Shown: in pieces, positions 43,404-54,634 of the stretch
How positions within the stretch are numbered: position 1 is the first letter of the stretch
Layout: every line of letters starts with the position of its first letter
Origin: Neopestalotiopsis rosae
Taxonomy: Eukaryota > Ascomycota > Sordariomycetes > Amphisphaeriales > Sporocadaceae
Reading direction: 5' to 3'
Assembly: GCA_023078685.1 (NCBI GenBank)
Contig: JALGAS010000001.1
Span: 1,736,001-1,800,000, forward strand
DNA length: 64,000 bases
Made by a program: the position numbers and the translations under genes
Notes under the pieces: model-generated
What the model saw: only the letters and a program-made list of their open reading frames with translations
What the model was told of the DNA's origin: nothing
Databases searched by the model: none

Positions 43404-43610
43404 AAGACTGGCTTCTTGTCAGAGTGAGCCATCTGTCTGATCTGCTGGGATTTTCCAGCAGAAGCAGAAGCAGATGGCCCATCTGTCTGCTGAGTCCCTG
43501 GGCAACAGATGCAGATATCTGCTGAGTGATAATCTGGCAGATCAGATACTTGGCAGATAGCAGATCTGCCAGCAGATCTGCCGCAGATCTGTTGTGTCTA
43601 TATATAGCAA
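43404..43610. repeat. hAT subterminal repeat cluster
   Basis: Repeated short motifs CAGATCTGC, GCAGATCTGCC, CATCTGTCTG and GCAGAAGCAGA occur more than ten times in 200 bp downstream of the transposase stop. They are likely transposase-binding sites of the element. Confidence 0.7.
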
Positions 43611-43631
43611 GCAAACCGACTCACACCCGTA

Positions 43632-44990
43632 TCAGCGCCGTCGCGCCCAGTCAACCAGCTCACGCGTAGTATCGTAATCCAACGCCGTATTCGGTAGCTT
43701 GTCTAGCAGATCAAGCGGTAATTCAGGCTTATACACGCCCACTTTACTCCAAGACCTGATAGATTGGCTTGCGCCAATAACGTGACGAGCAAGATGAGTT
43801 CTTTTGGCTGATACCATCTCACCCACGCTGTTGAATTGGCGCTCAGTTTCTGCCTGGGCTGAAGGGATGGAAAGGTAGTCCACCGCCATATAGGATAACG
43901 TTGGGAAACGCCTGGCGCCAACGTCACGCCACCAGCCCACTGGGTCGTCGAAGTAGGCCGATAGGTCGTTGATAGGCGCTGCCAGGTATTGTTCAAGCTC
44001 GTCGTCTGGCGTATCTTCAAGTCTAATTGACGTTGCCTTTTTACCTTTCCTCCTCTTAGCCGTTTGCTGCGTATCTTGTGTTCCTTGTGAATCAGGGGCC
44101 TCGCTGGCGGCGTCGGCTTGGTAAACTCGCTTCCGGCGTTGAAGCATTGTGAGTACTGGCTGTTGGTTGGCAGGGGTTGGTGCGTCGGAGCTAGACGACG
44201 GTCTGGGAGAGGATTAGCTGGAACGAAGATTAGTCACCACCGCAGCTTACCGAGTCTTATAGTCCTCAATCCATCTCGTCCTCAACTGGCCAAGGTAGTG
44301 GTCTCGCCAAGATTGCTGTTGCCGCTGAGGCTCAGCATCAAAAATGCCTTGCAATCCAGCCATCTTCATATTGGGGTTAAAGACTACGGCGGCAGCATAA
44401 GCCAAGTTGACAAGCTTGTCATAGTAATGTTTTAGTTTCCAAAGGCCTACCTTGATATAAGCCTTTAAGAAGCGGCGCTGCTGGTTACTCAGATTCGCGA
44501 ATAGCTTTACGTTCTCTGGGATGGGATCTACAGCAGGGTTTTCAGGATCAATCCTCTCAGAATAGCGATTGCCAGCAGCGCAGTCCTCCAGGTGAAGAAG
44601 TAGGTATTCCATCTGTGGAAAATACTGATCAAGCGCACCAGCAGGTCCGTTGCCCTGAAGCTTTTTCGAAGCGACTTTGAATGGTTGGAGGATTTTCTGA
44701 ATTGCTTCAACCACTCGCCAGTCCTGGGGACCCAATCTAAATTCAAGGATTGGTGGCTTATCACCCTGCTTCGATCCAGCACCTTCCCAGTGGTCTGTCA
44801 AATTCTGATGTAGCCGGTTGATTACCTGCTTTAGCTCCAAAGCGCACGCCGCCATGACCTCGTCGCTTTGCCACCGCGTTGCATTATTTTGGATCCATTC
44901 CTTGACTGTCGCTTGAGGGTCGAGATCGCGCTGAATCTGGCGGAGGGCGCCGACGAGCTGACTACTTCTGTGAACACTTAGTGGCCGGGC
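43632..44990 (-). pseudogene. hAT-family transposase, N-terminus missing
   Basis: Two exons fit: from about 44990 to 44251, and 44202-43632, joined by an intron with donor GTAAGC and acceptor CCCAG. The C-terminal dimerisation domain is clear: DDPVGWWRDVGARRFPTLSY, then VDYLSIPSAQAETERQFNSV and KRTHLARHVIGA. The upstream part has the usual LKQVINRLHQNL and FKVASKKLQG helices. The BED finger and the first catalytic Asp region are absent, since the homology fades at about 44990 (RSSQLVGALRQIQRDL). It cannot be an autonomous transposase. Confidence 0.8.
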
Positions 44991-45119
44991 TCCCGTCGAA
45001 GGAAGAGGCGCGCATAGGATCGAAGCGGAGACCATCGAGTAGAAGCAATACAGTACATAAGAGACAGAATATAGGTGAGGATAAATAGTAAGTATCAAGC
45101 ATTTATGGCAATGAGCCAA

Positions 45120-45848
45120 AATGTATTACTTCTGTCATACAATATTGCATGGTTTCTGGCGGTACGGCATCCACAAACTGAAGACGATCGACAATCTTAG
45201 CACCGTAGATCCTATTTCTAGTCCTACTTATCGATCACAGGTTTATGCACGCGTTGCCATGGTGATTATTGGTTCTCAAATTGTATGAACATCAAAGGAG
45301 AGAGATGCAATGGAATGAAAACTCTGACAGCGCCGGCCAATTCCCCGTCGCCGTCTCTGCGCGATGCAGGTGGTCTCTCGACTTGAATGCATACGCCCCT
45401 GTCGCCAGTCTGGGTCATATGCGTTGGCACCCTCTTGGCCAATAACATTTGGGGGGTCGGCCCGCTGCGATAGGGGATCACCGCGGCCCGTTCCATTAAC
45501 TAAATTGGGACATTACTGACAGCAGCGAAACCGACCATGCATTTCTGTTCTTGTGGACGGACAAGCCAGTTTGGATGCATGATAGACAGATATCTCGCAG
45601 TAGCAGGCACGCGCGGTTGGCCAGAAAGGCCGCCTATCGCGGAGAGCAATCCCTGTGACGGATGCCTGCATGTGCCCCAGCTTATGAATGCGGGACATGT
45701 ATGCGAGAGCCGAAATGGGGAGGCCGAGACAGGAATCGAGTTTTGTGTTAGGAGAACGTCCCTCTTTACCCCATTTCTACCACACTTGTTTCCCACCAGT
45801 CCCGGGAAATGAACAATCGCATATTTCTGGATTTATTCACATTTCACA
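45120..45848. other. Intergenic
   Basis: No gene supported; several overlapping frames on both strands without domains. Confidence 0.45.
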
Positions 45849-46088
45849 ATGCAAAAACAAGTAGCGGGTTTGAATCGTGCTGAGATGTTGGTCAAGTTGT
45901 GCCCTGACCCGAAGATACCTGCATTTGAACACCAAGGGGCATCAATTCAATGGCTCGAGAGACTCGACATGGATCGTGAAGACTCGGAGGCGGAGGGCGT
46001 GGTGTTCAAAGTAAAGATCAAGTCTCGGCTATATGCCCTGAAAGTAGTGAGCAACCTCCTTGACCCCCAGACGAGCTTCGATTTTTGA
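45849..46088 (+). pseudogene. N-terminal scrap of a kinase / FTA2-like gene
   Basis: 79-aa frame with KLCPDPKIPAFEHQGASIQW, then DSEAEGVVFKVKIKSRLYAL. This is the start of a common fungal family annotated as protein-kinase-like or kinetochore Sim4-complex FTA2 domain proteins, including the Lys-bearing strand (YALKV). It breaks off after YALKVVS, and the remaining roughly 250 residues are missing. It abuts a transcription-factor fragment on the other strand. Confidence 0.55.
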
Positions 46089-46089
46089 C

Positions 46090-46460
46090 ACCCGGACGAG
46101 TCTTCGCAACTTGCGCAGAATATCAAGTCCCTTATTCCAATTCTCACGCATCGTATCAATGAACCATGAAGTTGAACATCCAGCCTTATCCTCAATATCT
46201 CTCAATAGAGTAGATATCGCCGCTTGATCCTGCGATGAGGAGAAGACCTGTCTCACCACAAATAGCGGCTGGATAGCATGGACCAGAACAGCCCCGGAGC
46301 GTTCCTGACTCACGATGCCGCATACCTCTTGGGCATGTCGGTTGGTACGCTGCATGTCTTGCTGGTAGTAGCGCAGCCGTGCCGAGACCGATGACCGGAT
46401 CGCCGTTGATTCCATGGGACGGTTGGCGTAGAGCAGTATGCTGGCCATGTGGTAGGACAA
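46090..46460 (-). pseudogene. C-terminal fragment of a fungal-specific transcription factor
   Basis: The frame reads SYHMASILLYANRPMESTAI, HAQEVCGIVSQERSGAVLVH, AIQPLFVVRQVFSSSQDQAA, then LLRDIEDKAG and RENWN. These are the last helices of Fungal_trans_2 proteins. The zinc cluster and the first roughly 300 residues are absent, and the end reads into the kinase/FTA2 scrap. A further upstream piece may extend to about 46530 in another frame. Confidence 0.65.
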
Positions 46461-47461
46461 AAGCGCGCTGTCTGCTATTCTCGGACGGCTGCGAGCATCT
46501 GCCTTATGGCAGGCCGAGTGCTGTCAGGTGAAATTCACCAAGATTTATCTTACAGACTCGAACTTTAGCTTCACTTCACCTAAGTTGGATGGCCATGACG
46601 ACTGCATGAATTTCCTGGAAAGCCTACTGCAATTCACGTGGGAGAATGAATCCGAGATCGATCAAAGCAACTGCAATGCCTATGGAATTGCTAGTGAAGT
46701 TCAAGCCACTGCCTCGTATACCCTTGAACCATTTGACGACGGGAATTTCCGGAGTCAATCGTCGAGCTCGATGCAAAGTGTTCGAAAACTTGAAGAAGGA
46801 TTGGCTGATAGTTCTTGTTGCTGACCACGAGAGTAGTAGTCCGGTACGTTAGACACTTTTGGTTGGTACACACTGACATGATAGATGATCCTTATTCCGC
46901 GTTGTTAATAGATTGAATAGAACCTTCAGACCCAAATTGTGTGGTTTAATGAAGACGAGACACATTTATGTCGAGTTGAGGTCCGCCATGGCACATCAAA
47001 AGTTATATAAGAAAATAGGTTATCGGTTCGAATGTTACCAGCTGCACTGCTTGATAGTACGTATCAGCAATTGCAAAATGAAATCCTTCGATTGATCCCA
47101 TACTGGATTTCACCGTAACTACTACACTAACCAATCACTGGGAATCAAAGCCTTTTGCTTCCCATGAGGCTTATAATCTCAAGACTGGGATTCTGTAATC
47201 CTTTGCGAAGAGAAGGCAAGTGTTTTCTCTCTTTTCTGGCTCGTAAGCAGTTTGTCATAATGCAACCACAGCCGTGGTAGGAATCTGATATCCTGGGTAC
47301 AGTGAAGCTTAATTTCCTCAGAGAGTGGACGCGTAGCTACCGCCACGTTCCGGAGCGAAAAGCCTCACACCCTTTTCTTTAGCATCTTTCTAGGCAGCTT
47401 GCTCTTTGGTAGGAAGCACATCTTCTCTATGTTGTGAATTCCTCTTAGGCGTGACAGGTGG
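46461..47461. other. Unassigned interval with weak coding-like frames
   Basis: The plus frame 46528-46824 (98 aa) and an overlapping frame to 46852 (RIPLNHLTTGISGVNRRARC) look partly protein-like, but no family or splice model was found. The remainder is featureless. Confidence 0.35.
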
Positions 47462-47932
47462 CTAATGAGAAAGTAGGATTCCTTCAGCTTCTACCACTTT
47501 TGCCAGCTCCAGCGAAATATTTTGACACAACAAGGTTTCCTTTCTCTTCAGTGTACACTCCCCTCTGGTTCTACCTTTGTCATTATTAAGCGAGTTGACA
47601 GCTATCTTCTCCTGCGGCTGGAAACAAATGGGTGATGCAAGGACGTGTTTCTCGGCTCTGCTCTCTATACATTCTCCCGGATTGGTTATTGACGGATCGT
47701 TGTTACAGTCCATATTTGGCTGTTCGGTTCGTCGCCTTTTTCTGTACGATTTAAGCCATGATGTCGGGATCACGTCACAGAAGTCTCGCTTTCGTCTTGA
47801 GTGATCGATATTTTGTGGAGGCTCGCTGGCACGAGTAGGGGTGGCTTGGAGAATCTCAGGAGATGACCACAGAGGAATGAGCAATATCTGGTCATTGCCT
47901 TGCTTGTAACAGTTGATTTTGACGAGAGACAT
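47462..47932 (-). CDS. Hypothetical protein, 156 aa
   Basis: Intronless frame from ATG 47932. It contains a basic patch (WLKSYRKRRRTEQ) and several scattered Cys, without domain, signal peptide or membrane helix. It sits just outside the outer end of the NLR inverted repeat. It could be a small nuclear protein or a chance frame. Confidence 0.35.
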   Translation of the reverse strand: MSLVKINCYKQGNDQILLIPLWSSPEILQATPTRASEPPQNIDHSRRKRDFCDVIPTSWLKSYRKRRRTEQPNMDCNNDPSITNPGECIESRAEKHVLASPICFQPQEKIAVNSLNNDKGRTRGECTLKRKETLLCQNISLELAKVVEAEGILLSH

Positions 47933-48156
47933 ATCGGAAGGAAACTGCAGCTGCCGTAACAGTATTGCTCGAGATCAGGATCAGAGGATGGAAGGCGTGA
48001 TGGAGAGGGCTCCGTGTGTGTAGGAAAGAAAGCACCGAAAGGCAATGGAAGACAAATGCTGCGATGGCAGATTTATACATGAGTTCCGCGATCAGTCGGC
48101 TCAACTTATCTCCGTTTTAATACACGACTGACCTCTGTATTGATTGCTGATGCTAC
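47933..48156. other. Short intergenic gap outside arm 1
   Basis: Nothing seen; it marks the outer boundary of the inverted repeat. Confidence 0.5.
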
Positions 48157-51100
48157 AGTTGCTAGCGAAAGCAGTGTCCTCTCCTTCTACACTTTCGATT
48201 CCTGTGCACGGACCTCATGACAGGGATGACTGCTGACTCTATGTATACTGTCATTGACACAAGTATAGGTCCGGTTTTGGATCACTCGCCTATATGCATA
48301 TTAATCTATAAAAGGAACTGCCTCCCCTACTGAACTAAAACAGCCTGCTATATAAATAACATACCCTCATATTGCCTCTCTGGCATCTGCTAGCAGATTT
48401 ACGGAAATATGTAAACTGTAATCATTAGTTGCAAGTATTTCCGATTTGATAGCCACAACATGCTCAAGGAGGACGACTGCTTTCTGGGCCTCTCCGTAAG
48501 CCAGGTATGCGCTTGCGAGCGTATGTTGTGACGACAGTCGATTATGATCCCGCTCGTCCAGCGTCTGCTCTTGAACCGCCACCACACACTCGAACAGCAC
48601 GATCGCCTCCTTGATCCGCCTGTCGGACAGGTATGCGCGTGCGAGCTCGTGTTGTGACGCCAGTCGAGAGTGATCCCTCTCGTCCAGCGTCTGCTCTCGA
48701 ACCGCCACCACATGCTCGAACATCACGATCGCCTCCTTGATCCGCCTGTCGGACAGGTATGCGCTTGCGAGTGCGTGTTGTGACGTCAGTCGAGAGTGAT
48801 CCCTCTCGTCCAGCGTCTGTTTGTGAACCGCCACCACATGCTCCAACAGCACGATCGCCTCCTTGATCCGCCTGTCGGACAGGTATGCGCGTGCGAGCTC
48901 GTGTTGTGACGCCAGTCGAGAGTGATCCCTCTCGTCCAGCGTCTGCTCTTGAACCGCCACCACATGCTCCAACAGCACGATCGCCTCCTTGATCCGCCTG
49001 TCGGACAGGTATGCGCTTGCGAGCTCGGATTGTGACGTTCGTCGAGAGTGATCCCTCTCGTCCAGCGTCCGCTCTCGAAACGCTACCACGTGCTCGAACA
49101 TCACGATCGCCTCCTTGATCCGCCTGTCGTCCAGGTAAGCCCTTGCGAGCCAGTGTTCAGATGTCAATCGAGCCGGATCCGTTTCAGACATCTGATCTCT
49201 CCTCCAGCTAGTTGTCTCTTCTAAAGCCGCTACCGCTTCTTTAAACCGTCTGTCTTGAAAGAAGCATTGCCCAACTCGGTAAAACAAGTCGTACCTCTCC
49301 CGTACACGGTGTTTTTCGCTCTCGCGAAGTGCCCGCATAGCGTGTGGCAGATACGCCCTCCAGCGGTCGCGATTGACCTTGTCGCTCGACGGAAACACTA
49401 GGTTTAGTTGATGAACAGCACCCAGTGTCGCCTCTGCCGCTCGATTGTGTCGCTGGTTCCAGATCCTCGTTGCTATATGCACCAGCCGATGCATTTCAAA
49501 CGTCTCTCCATCTTCTCTGTCGACCAGAAACGCATACCCACAAAGCGTGCCGATCGCATGTTCTCTCTCTTCTGCCGTCTCCATTTGAGGTAACAGCGAG
49601 ACGGGAATGCTCTTCGGCTCGATGCATGCTATGAACGAAAGCAGTTTTATGGCTGCACGATCCGAAAGAGAGATCCGATCAAAGGACACTAACCAGGTCG
49701 TCGCCACCGCCCGCTGCGATGCTTGGAAAAGAGACCCGTCGCGGAACTCCCGGCTCAGCAGGCCGACCATGTCTTGCTCCGTGCCACGCAACAGACAAAG
49801 GTAAGAACTAATGGACGCCTGCCGATTCCGATTCAGGTAAGCAGCAGCCTGCGCGATGGCCAGCGGTAGGCGCACGAGTTCATGCAGGAGCTCTGCAGTG
49901 ATCATTTCATCCTGAAGCAGCTGATGCCGGCTGAGCGACTTTTCTAATAAAGTCAAAGCCTCTTCGGAACTCATTTCTGACATATTGACTACGTCAGGCC
50001 CCGCTACGTCGACAGCCACATCTGGGGATCGTGTAGTGATAAGAAGCACGCAGTTCCCGCTCTCTGGCAGATACTGGTATTTGCCAGCTTCGGATATTGC
50101 ATCAGAGGTGGAGTCAGTACTGGACTGTCCGTACAGGAAACTTTCGTCGTCAACATTGTCGACGACGAGAAACCACTTGCCATTATCTTCCGACTCCAAA
50201 TGTTGTCGAACCAGCTCTCGAGGATCTTCGTCCTTGTTGTTCGCTTTGATCCCTAATCGCCTAGCAATCTCCACATATGCCTGGTCGAAGCTTGTACGAC
50301 TGTATGCGGAAACCCACAAAATGGAATAGCCGGGCTGATTCTCTTTTACCCAGTATGCAAACTGCAGCGCCACCGACGTCTTACCTACGCCTCCAAGCCC
50401 TAGCACTGCAAGCTTCTGACAATCCGGCTGCTCGAAAAGTTTTCCCTGGAGGCGTTGAAGCACTTCGCTCCGTCCGGTAAACTTGCGGTTCTGCGGAAGG
50501 GGGATATGGCAGTGCCGTGGATGCGTTTTCCTGATTTCTTGAGATGGTACATTGCCTTGGTACGTTCGTTAGCAGGAGACAAAAAGACGCGAAAACGAAC
50601 AAAACTATTTCTTATTGTCTGACTGCCTAGCATTCGTCCTTATGCCTGACTCCCTTGCAGGCCAGCGAATCGTCTTTCGAGCTCGTCGTCTGCCACTGTA
50701 TTCTCCTCCGTCTCCCCTTTCGTCCCTAGAGATATCACAGACGGTATGGCAGGACACTCACTCGTCTTTAGGGCCTTCTCCAAAACATCTAGAATGTTGC
50801 CTTGCACCAGTTCGAGGTTGTCTTGATCGTCTCGATCTGGCCCGAACTTGCAGACACTGCTATGGTTTGCGTTCAGCTTGACCACATTCTCCCGATCGCC
50901 TGGCAGGCCTAGCCGCGCACTTTCCCTTGGGACGATCTATAACAGACGATCAGTATTTCAAGACCAGACTATTTCAAAGAAAGAACACAACAAGAAATGC
51001 AACTCACATTATCTTGGGCCCCCCAAAACGACACAATGTCGTAATCGAGCAGGCGGTGCCGCCAGTGCTCATGCATGATATCCGAAAACATGCTGCCGCT

Positions 51101-51732
51101 CTTGAGCACTTCCAAGACGTCGTCTCCCTTCTGGAAGCCTGCTTTGGTCGCAATCTTCGCCGCGACACCGCCAAGGCTCACCAACTTCCCGTCTCCGCCA
51201 TTGTGCGGCGTTGCAAAGAACACCAGGCCTTTCGTGGCGCTTTTGATGCCTTCGTAATTGGAATTGTTATGCGCGTTGATCAGGGCCTGTTTGATCAACA
51301 AGCCGCCCATGCTGTGGCCGAGCAGGATGATCGGTCGGGTCTCGGCGTTACGTCTCTTTATTCGGATTGCCTCCAGCAGCTCGTTCGCCTTGCCGATGAA
51401 CGTGTCTCGGTCTTTGCCGTAGACCGCCGTCGCGTTGTACTCGTACAGGAAGATGCGCGTCTCGGGCAGAACGGTCGGCAGATCGTCGCGCAGCCACAGC
51501 CGGCCGGCGTCGCCCGCCGGCGTGCGCCACGTGTCCCATGCGTGGTCGGCATCCTTCTTGCTCCGGGGGTTGAGGCCGTGAACCGCGATGAGGCTAAATG
51601 CCAGAGAGAAGGGAGACAGAGTTAGTGGAGAAGGAAACCTTGATGGGGCGGACGGAAAGGTGCTCACTCCACTTTGACTTCTCCGCTAGCTGTAGCGTCG
51701 CCGTCGACTGCCGGGAAGAGCTGTCGCAGCGG
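48157..51732 (-). repeat. Inverted-repeat arm 1 (NLR copy 1 and its 3' flank)
   Basis: Collinear with 56636-60489 in inverted orientation. Homology covers coding exons 2-5, all introns in the same places, and about 200 bp of 3' flank (shared CAGTAGGGGAGGCAGTTCC and TATAGATTAATATGCATATA blocks). It ends near the shared CTACAGTTGCTAGCG. The sequence 5' of the ATG is not shared. Confidence 0.9.
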
Positions 51733-51787
51733 CTGCCGTCGTGTAAATCCTCTGTACCGTATTCTCTCACCAGAAAGTGCTTACCAT
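48367..51787 (-). CDS. NLR: alpha/beta-hydrolase-NB-ARC-TPR, copy 1
   Basis: Five in-phase coding exons: 51787-51785 (only the ATG), 51732-51668, 51593-51008, 50936-50762 and 50555-48367, giving 1005 aa. Residues 20-240 are an alpha/beta-hydrolase-like domain: LIAVHGLNPR, nucleophile elbow LLGHSMGG (Ser near 116), FFATPHNGGDG, and a late His in NHSSVCKF. NB-ARC: P-loop GLGGVGKTSVALQFA (about 329), Walker B WFLVVDNVDD, VLLITTRS, VRLPLAIAQAAAYL and FEMHRLVHIA (MHD-like). The last 260 residues are TPRs, including five 42-aa units. Fungal proteins of this layout are STAND receptors implicated in incompatibility or defence; the hydrolase domain would be the effector (family knowledge). No lesion was seen. 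Paired with the copy at 56586-60276. Confidence 0.9.
48496..49125 (-). repeat. Five 126-bp TPR-encoding tandem repeats
   Basis: Units of 42 codons with the core RRIKEAIVxxEHVVAV, TLDERDHSRL and SQHxLAxAYLSD. Within-array variation is concentrated at a few codons (MF/LL, R/Q/H, E/A, S/R). Confidence 0.9.
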
Positions 51788-53250
51788 GATTCCTTGCAAA
51801 GCCAAGTGTACCTATTGTTTGTAACATGAAGATGTATTGAAGATGTATCGAAGAATAACTGGAATTGTAGTTACAGTGACTTTGAAGTTGTCATTGCCGC
51901 CAGCCTTGTGCGGCTGACATGAACTCTCTACCCCGCACCTCCTCACCTCCAATGATACAGTGCTTAGCTGCGATTCTCAAGCTGATAGACTCGAGTGATT
52001 TATCCCTATCCAAGAACAATTGCCCAAATTATTGAAAGAACAACATAGTATGAGTTGATCCTACACCACATTTCATCTGATTTGTCTCCCCACACTAGCA
52101 CAATCATGCTGATGGATAGCTTCTCGATGGCTTGTGTGGGTAGTACAGTCGAGCAGTTCCTCTTTAAAGTGACCTGGGGCATCATGCCGAGGGCTGATTG
52201 CTAGGGCGAGTCATTTGAGTCAAGGGTCACCGAGTGGGTCGAACCATGTAGAAAAGAAGCTCCCCTTATCCGTCGTTCAAAGCCAAGCCTTTAGCTTCGC
52301 ATTAGCGCACTAGCTCTTGCCGAGCCAGGCACCGTTTTCCCGTGGACACGATGATTTGAGAGAATCGGCCACCTCCAGAGTTGCACGCAGCGGCCACAAC
52401 GAATTTTACTCTCTAGTCTCCCGAGTCTTCAGTCTCCAGTAAGAAGATCCCTTTGATTTTAGCCCTTGGTGCTCATGGATTGCTGTTTCGCCAAAAAGAA
52501 GTGATAATATAGTATTGCAGCCCCAAGGTATTGCGGCATTCGTGCTACGTGAGCATTCTTGGCAGTGCACCGCACAGCTAATCGTCCAAGGCGAGGAATT
52601 TGCTGACTTGAGAATGTGAGAGACTCTTTATGGGGCCTCGCTGGCCCTTATTACCGAATGTCCATGCACCCTGTTTTCGAGTCATCAAGCAAATATGGAG
52701 AGCTTTCAAGCATGGGAACTTTGCCAATTCCAACAAAAAAAAATTGTCATCAGTAATCCGACCTTTGTTGTGGCAAGAGCATGTGTCCCTTCTGATGACA
52801 ATGGTGACCCACAGCAGTTGGCAAAGTTGCACAAAGTGGTTTGGCTGACAATGCAGGAACGCCCCACTTGGAAGAGTACGTGGAATGGGAGGAATGCCAG
52901 AGCTATGTAAGTGATGACCGAGCCTGGCATGCAGCCCAAAATAAGATGTTTGCATCGAATAGTCAGCAACATGCTAGGTACTGGTCAGTAGGGAGAGCTG
53001 ACGCAACTCTTCCTTAGCTTCTTGCTTGGTCGACACATGACTGCGACCAGTTTCTCCAGTCCATGCAAGCGACTGAGCAGGGATGATGTGGTTTTCGTTT
53101 GCTTCTGCTCCTTAGCTAGTGGGTGTATGGAATGGTCGGCGGACTGGTCTCTTGGATGGCTTCCTGTAAGGGATGGTCGTGGGACATACAGTAGACGAGC
53201 CCTTTCTGGCTCTAGACGCTATCGCTGGTTGGGAGCAAGAGAGCTTGCAA
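51788..53250. other. Spacer between NLR copies, left part
   Basis: About 1.5 kb of non-shared sequence including the promoter region of NLR copy 1. Frames near 52578-52972 overlap on both strands and look like noise. An A-run lies at 52734-52743. Confidence 0.5.
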
Positions 53251-53389
53251 GCATGGCCAGGTTCCGAATACAGAATTGTACTGTATCCGGACTGGAAGAC
53301 TGGAAGACTGGAGCCAGGAATGGATCGATCTTTGCGCTCACATTCAGGTCGTGCTACAGTACAATTCTGTACTCCTGGTGGAGCCATGT
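53251..53389. repeat. 139-bp hairpin / MITE-like element
   Basis: A 17-bp perfect inverted pair (TACAGAATTGTACTGTA at 53269-53285 and its complement at 53355-53371) is extended outward by an imperfect CATGGC and CCAGG match on both sides. The interior carries a short GGAAGACT tandem. It lies 160 bp upstream of the transposase ATG. Confidence 0.75.
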
Positions 53390-53545
53390 TTGTCTCTGGA
53401 CACCATTTGGGCCCTTACCGCTCAAATCCAGAATCGGATGCGATGTTTCGTTGTATGGAACCATGTTGTCTCGTTCTTGCTGCGAGGTGGCACTTGACTG
53501 TACACTTAGGAATGCAGCAGAGAGGATCTGTCGCAACCCGAAAGC

Positions 53546-54523
53546 ATGGCGCCGAGGCTGGCTGAATTTCAGCTCGAGATGATCGAGGCAATGATGCACG
53601 ACAAGTCGCTGAATGACAAACAAAGAGCGAAGAATGCGGGTTGCAGTACCCGGGCCATCCGGAGAATTCGACTGAACATGAATTGTTTTGGGTCTGCAAG
53701 AGCACCACCAATTACCTCCGGACGTCCTCGAAGTATCACGCCGTCTATGCTACAGGCATTGTGTGATCGACTTGTCGAGAAGCCCTACATGTACCAAGAC
53801 GAGATGGCAGTATTCCTCTGGGACGAGTTCGAGATCATGGTGACGACACACAGCATCAGTAGAGCGTTGTCTTCCATACTGTGGTCAACCAAGAATATGC
53901 GACGAATTGCCAAGGAGCAGAATGCTGATGTGCGAGACCTGTATTTGCACAAACTATCTGCATTCAAGTCGTACCAGCTCGTGTACATCGACGAGTCGGG
54001 ATGTGACAAACGAGCCGGATTTAGACGAACAGGCTGGTCACCACTTGGTGTCACACCGGTACAGGTAGCTAGATTCCATCGTGAGCGTCGTTCACAAATT
54101 CTGCCGGCCTACGCGCAGGATGGTATCACGCACTTTCGTGTATTTCAAGGATCGACAGATGGTGAAGTCTTTGAGGAGTTTCTTGAAGAGCTGCTGCCAC
54201 ACTGTGGTAGATGGCCTGAGCCCAAGTCTGTACTGATCATGGATAATGCTTCCTTTCATCGCTCGGAAAGAATTCATCAAATGTGCAACGAAGCTGGAGT
54301 CGTGCTTCTCTATCTTCCGCCGTACTCGCCAGACTTGAATCCTATTGAAGAGTTCTTCGCTGAGCTCAAGAGATTCATCAAGCGTAACTGGCAAGACCAT
54401 GCAGATCTGCCACAGCAAGACTTCGCAGCATTTCTTAAGTGGTGTGTTGAGACTGTAGGCGCAAAAGAGAAAAGTGCGCATGGTCATTTCAGACATGCTG
54501 GTATCGAGATTGAAGAACCATGA
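53546..54523 (+). CDS. Tc1/mariner-type DDE transposase
   Basis: Intronless frame of 325 aa, full length for this family. The N-terminal half has two helix-turn-helix segments (KNAGCSTRAIRRIRLN, then DEFEIMVTTHSISRALSSIL). The DDE_3 catalytic core shows YIDESG (Asp), VLIMDNASFHRS (Asp) and YSPDLNPIEEFFAELKRF (Glu). It catalyses cut-and-paste transposition at TA sites. The 3' flank is an extremely T-rich block (54529-54570). Clear terminal inverted repeats were not found around the gene, so its mobility is uncertain although the protein looks intact. It lies in the spacer of the NLR inverted repeat. Confidence 0.88.
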   Translation: MAPRLAEFQLEMIEAMMHDKSLNDKQRAKNAGCSTRAIRRIRLNMNCFGSARAPPITSGRPRSITPSMLQALCDRLVEKPYMYQDEMAVFLWDEFEIMVTTHSISRALSSILWSTKNMRRIAKEQNADVRDLYLHKLSAFKSYQLVYIDESGCDKRAGFRRTGWSPLGVTPVQVARFHRERRSQILPAYAQDGITHFRVFQGSTDGEVFEEFLEELLPHCGRWPEPKSVLIMDNASFHRSERIHQMCNEAGVVLLYLPPYSPDLNPIEEFFAELKRFIKRNWQDHADLPQQDFAAFLKWCVETVGAKEKSAHGHFRHAGIEIEEP

Positions 54524-54634
54524 AATAAAACTTTTTTTTTATTTTTTTTTTTATTTTTTTTTACTTTTTTTCTTGACTAGATAACCTGGAACTGGCCAAT
54601 CGTCCCTCACCATCCTTGCATCATCCGTCGCACT

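Larger units (their letters stand above)
43404..44990 (-). mobile_element. 5'-truncated hAT transposon
   Basis: Consists of the transposase (44990-43632, minus) and a subterminal region at 43404-43610 full of CAGATCTGC-type motifs in both orientations, typical of hAT ends. No matching opposite terminus was found beyond 45 kb, where unrelated sequence begins. Confidence 0.75.

Noticed and set aside
50927..51625. Long frames opposite the hydrolase exons of both NLR copies (also 56746-57528)
   Set aside because: They are GC-rich shadows of the hydrolase domain; the sense strand has GHSMGG and other motifs.
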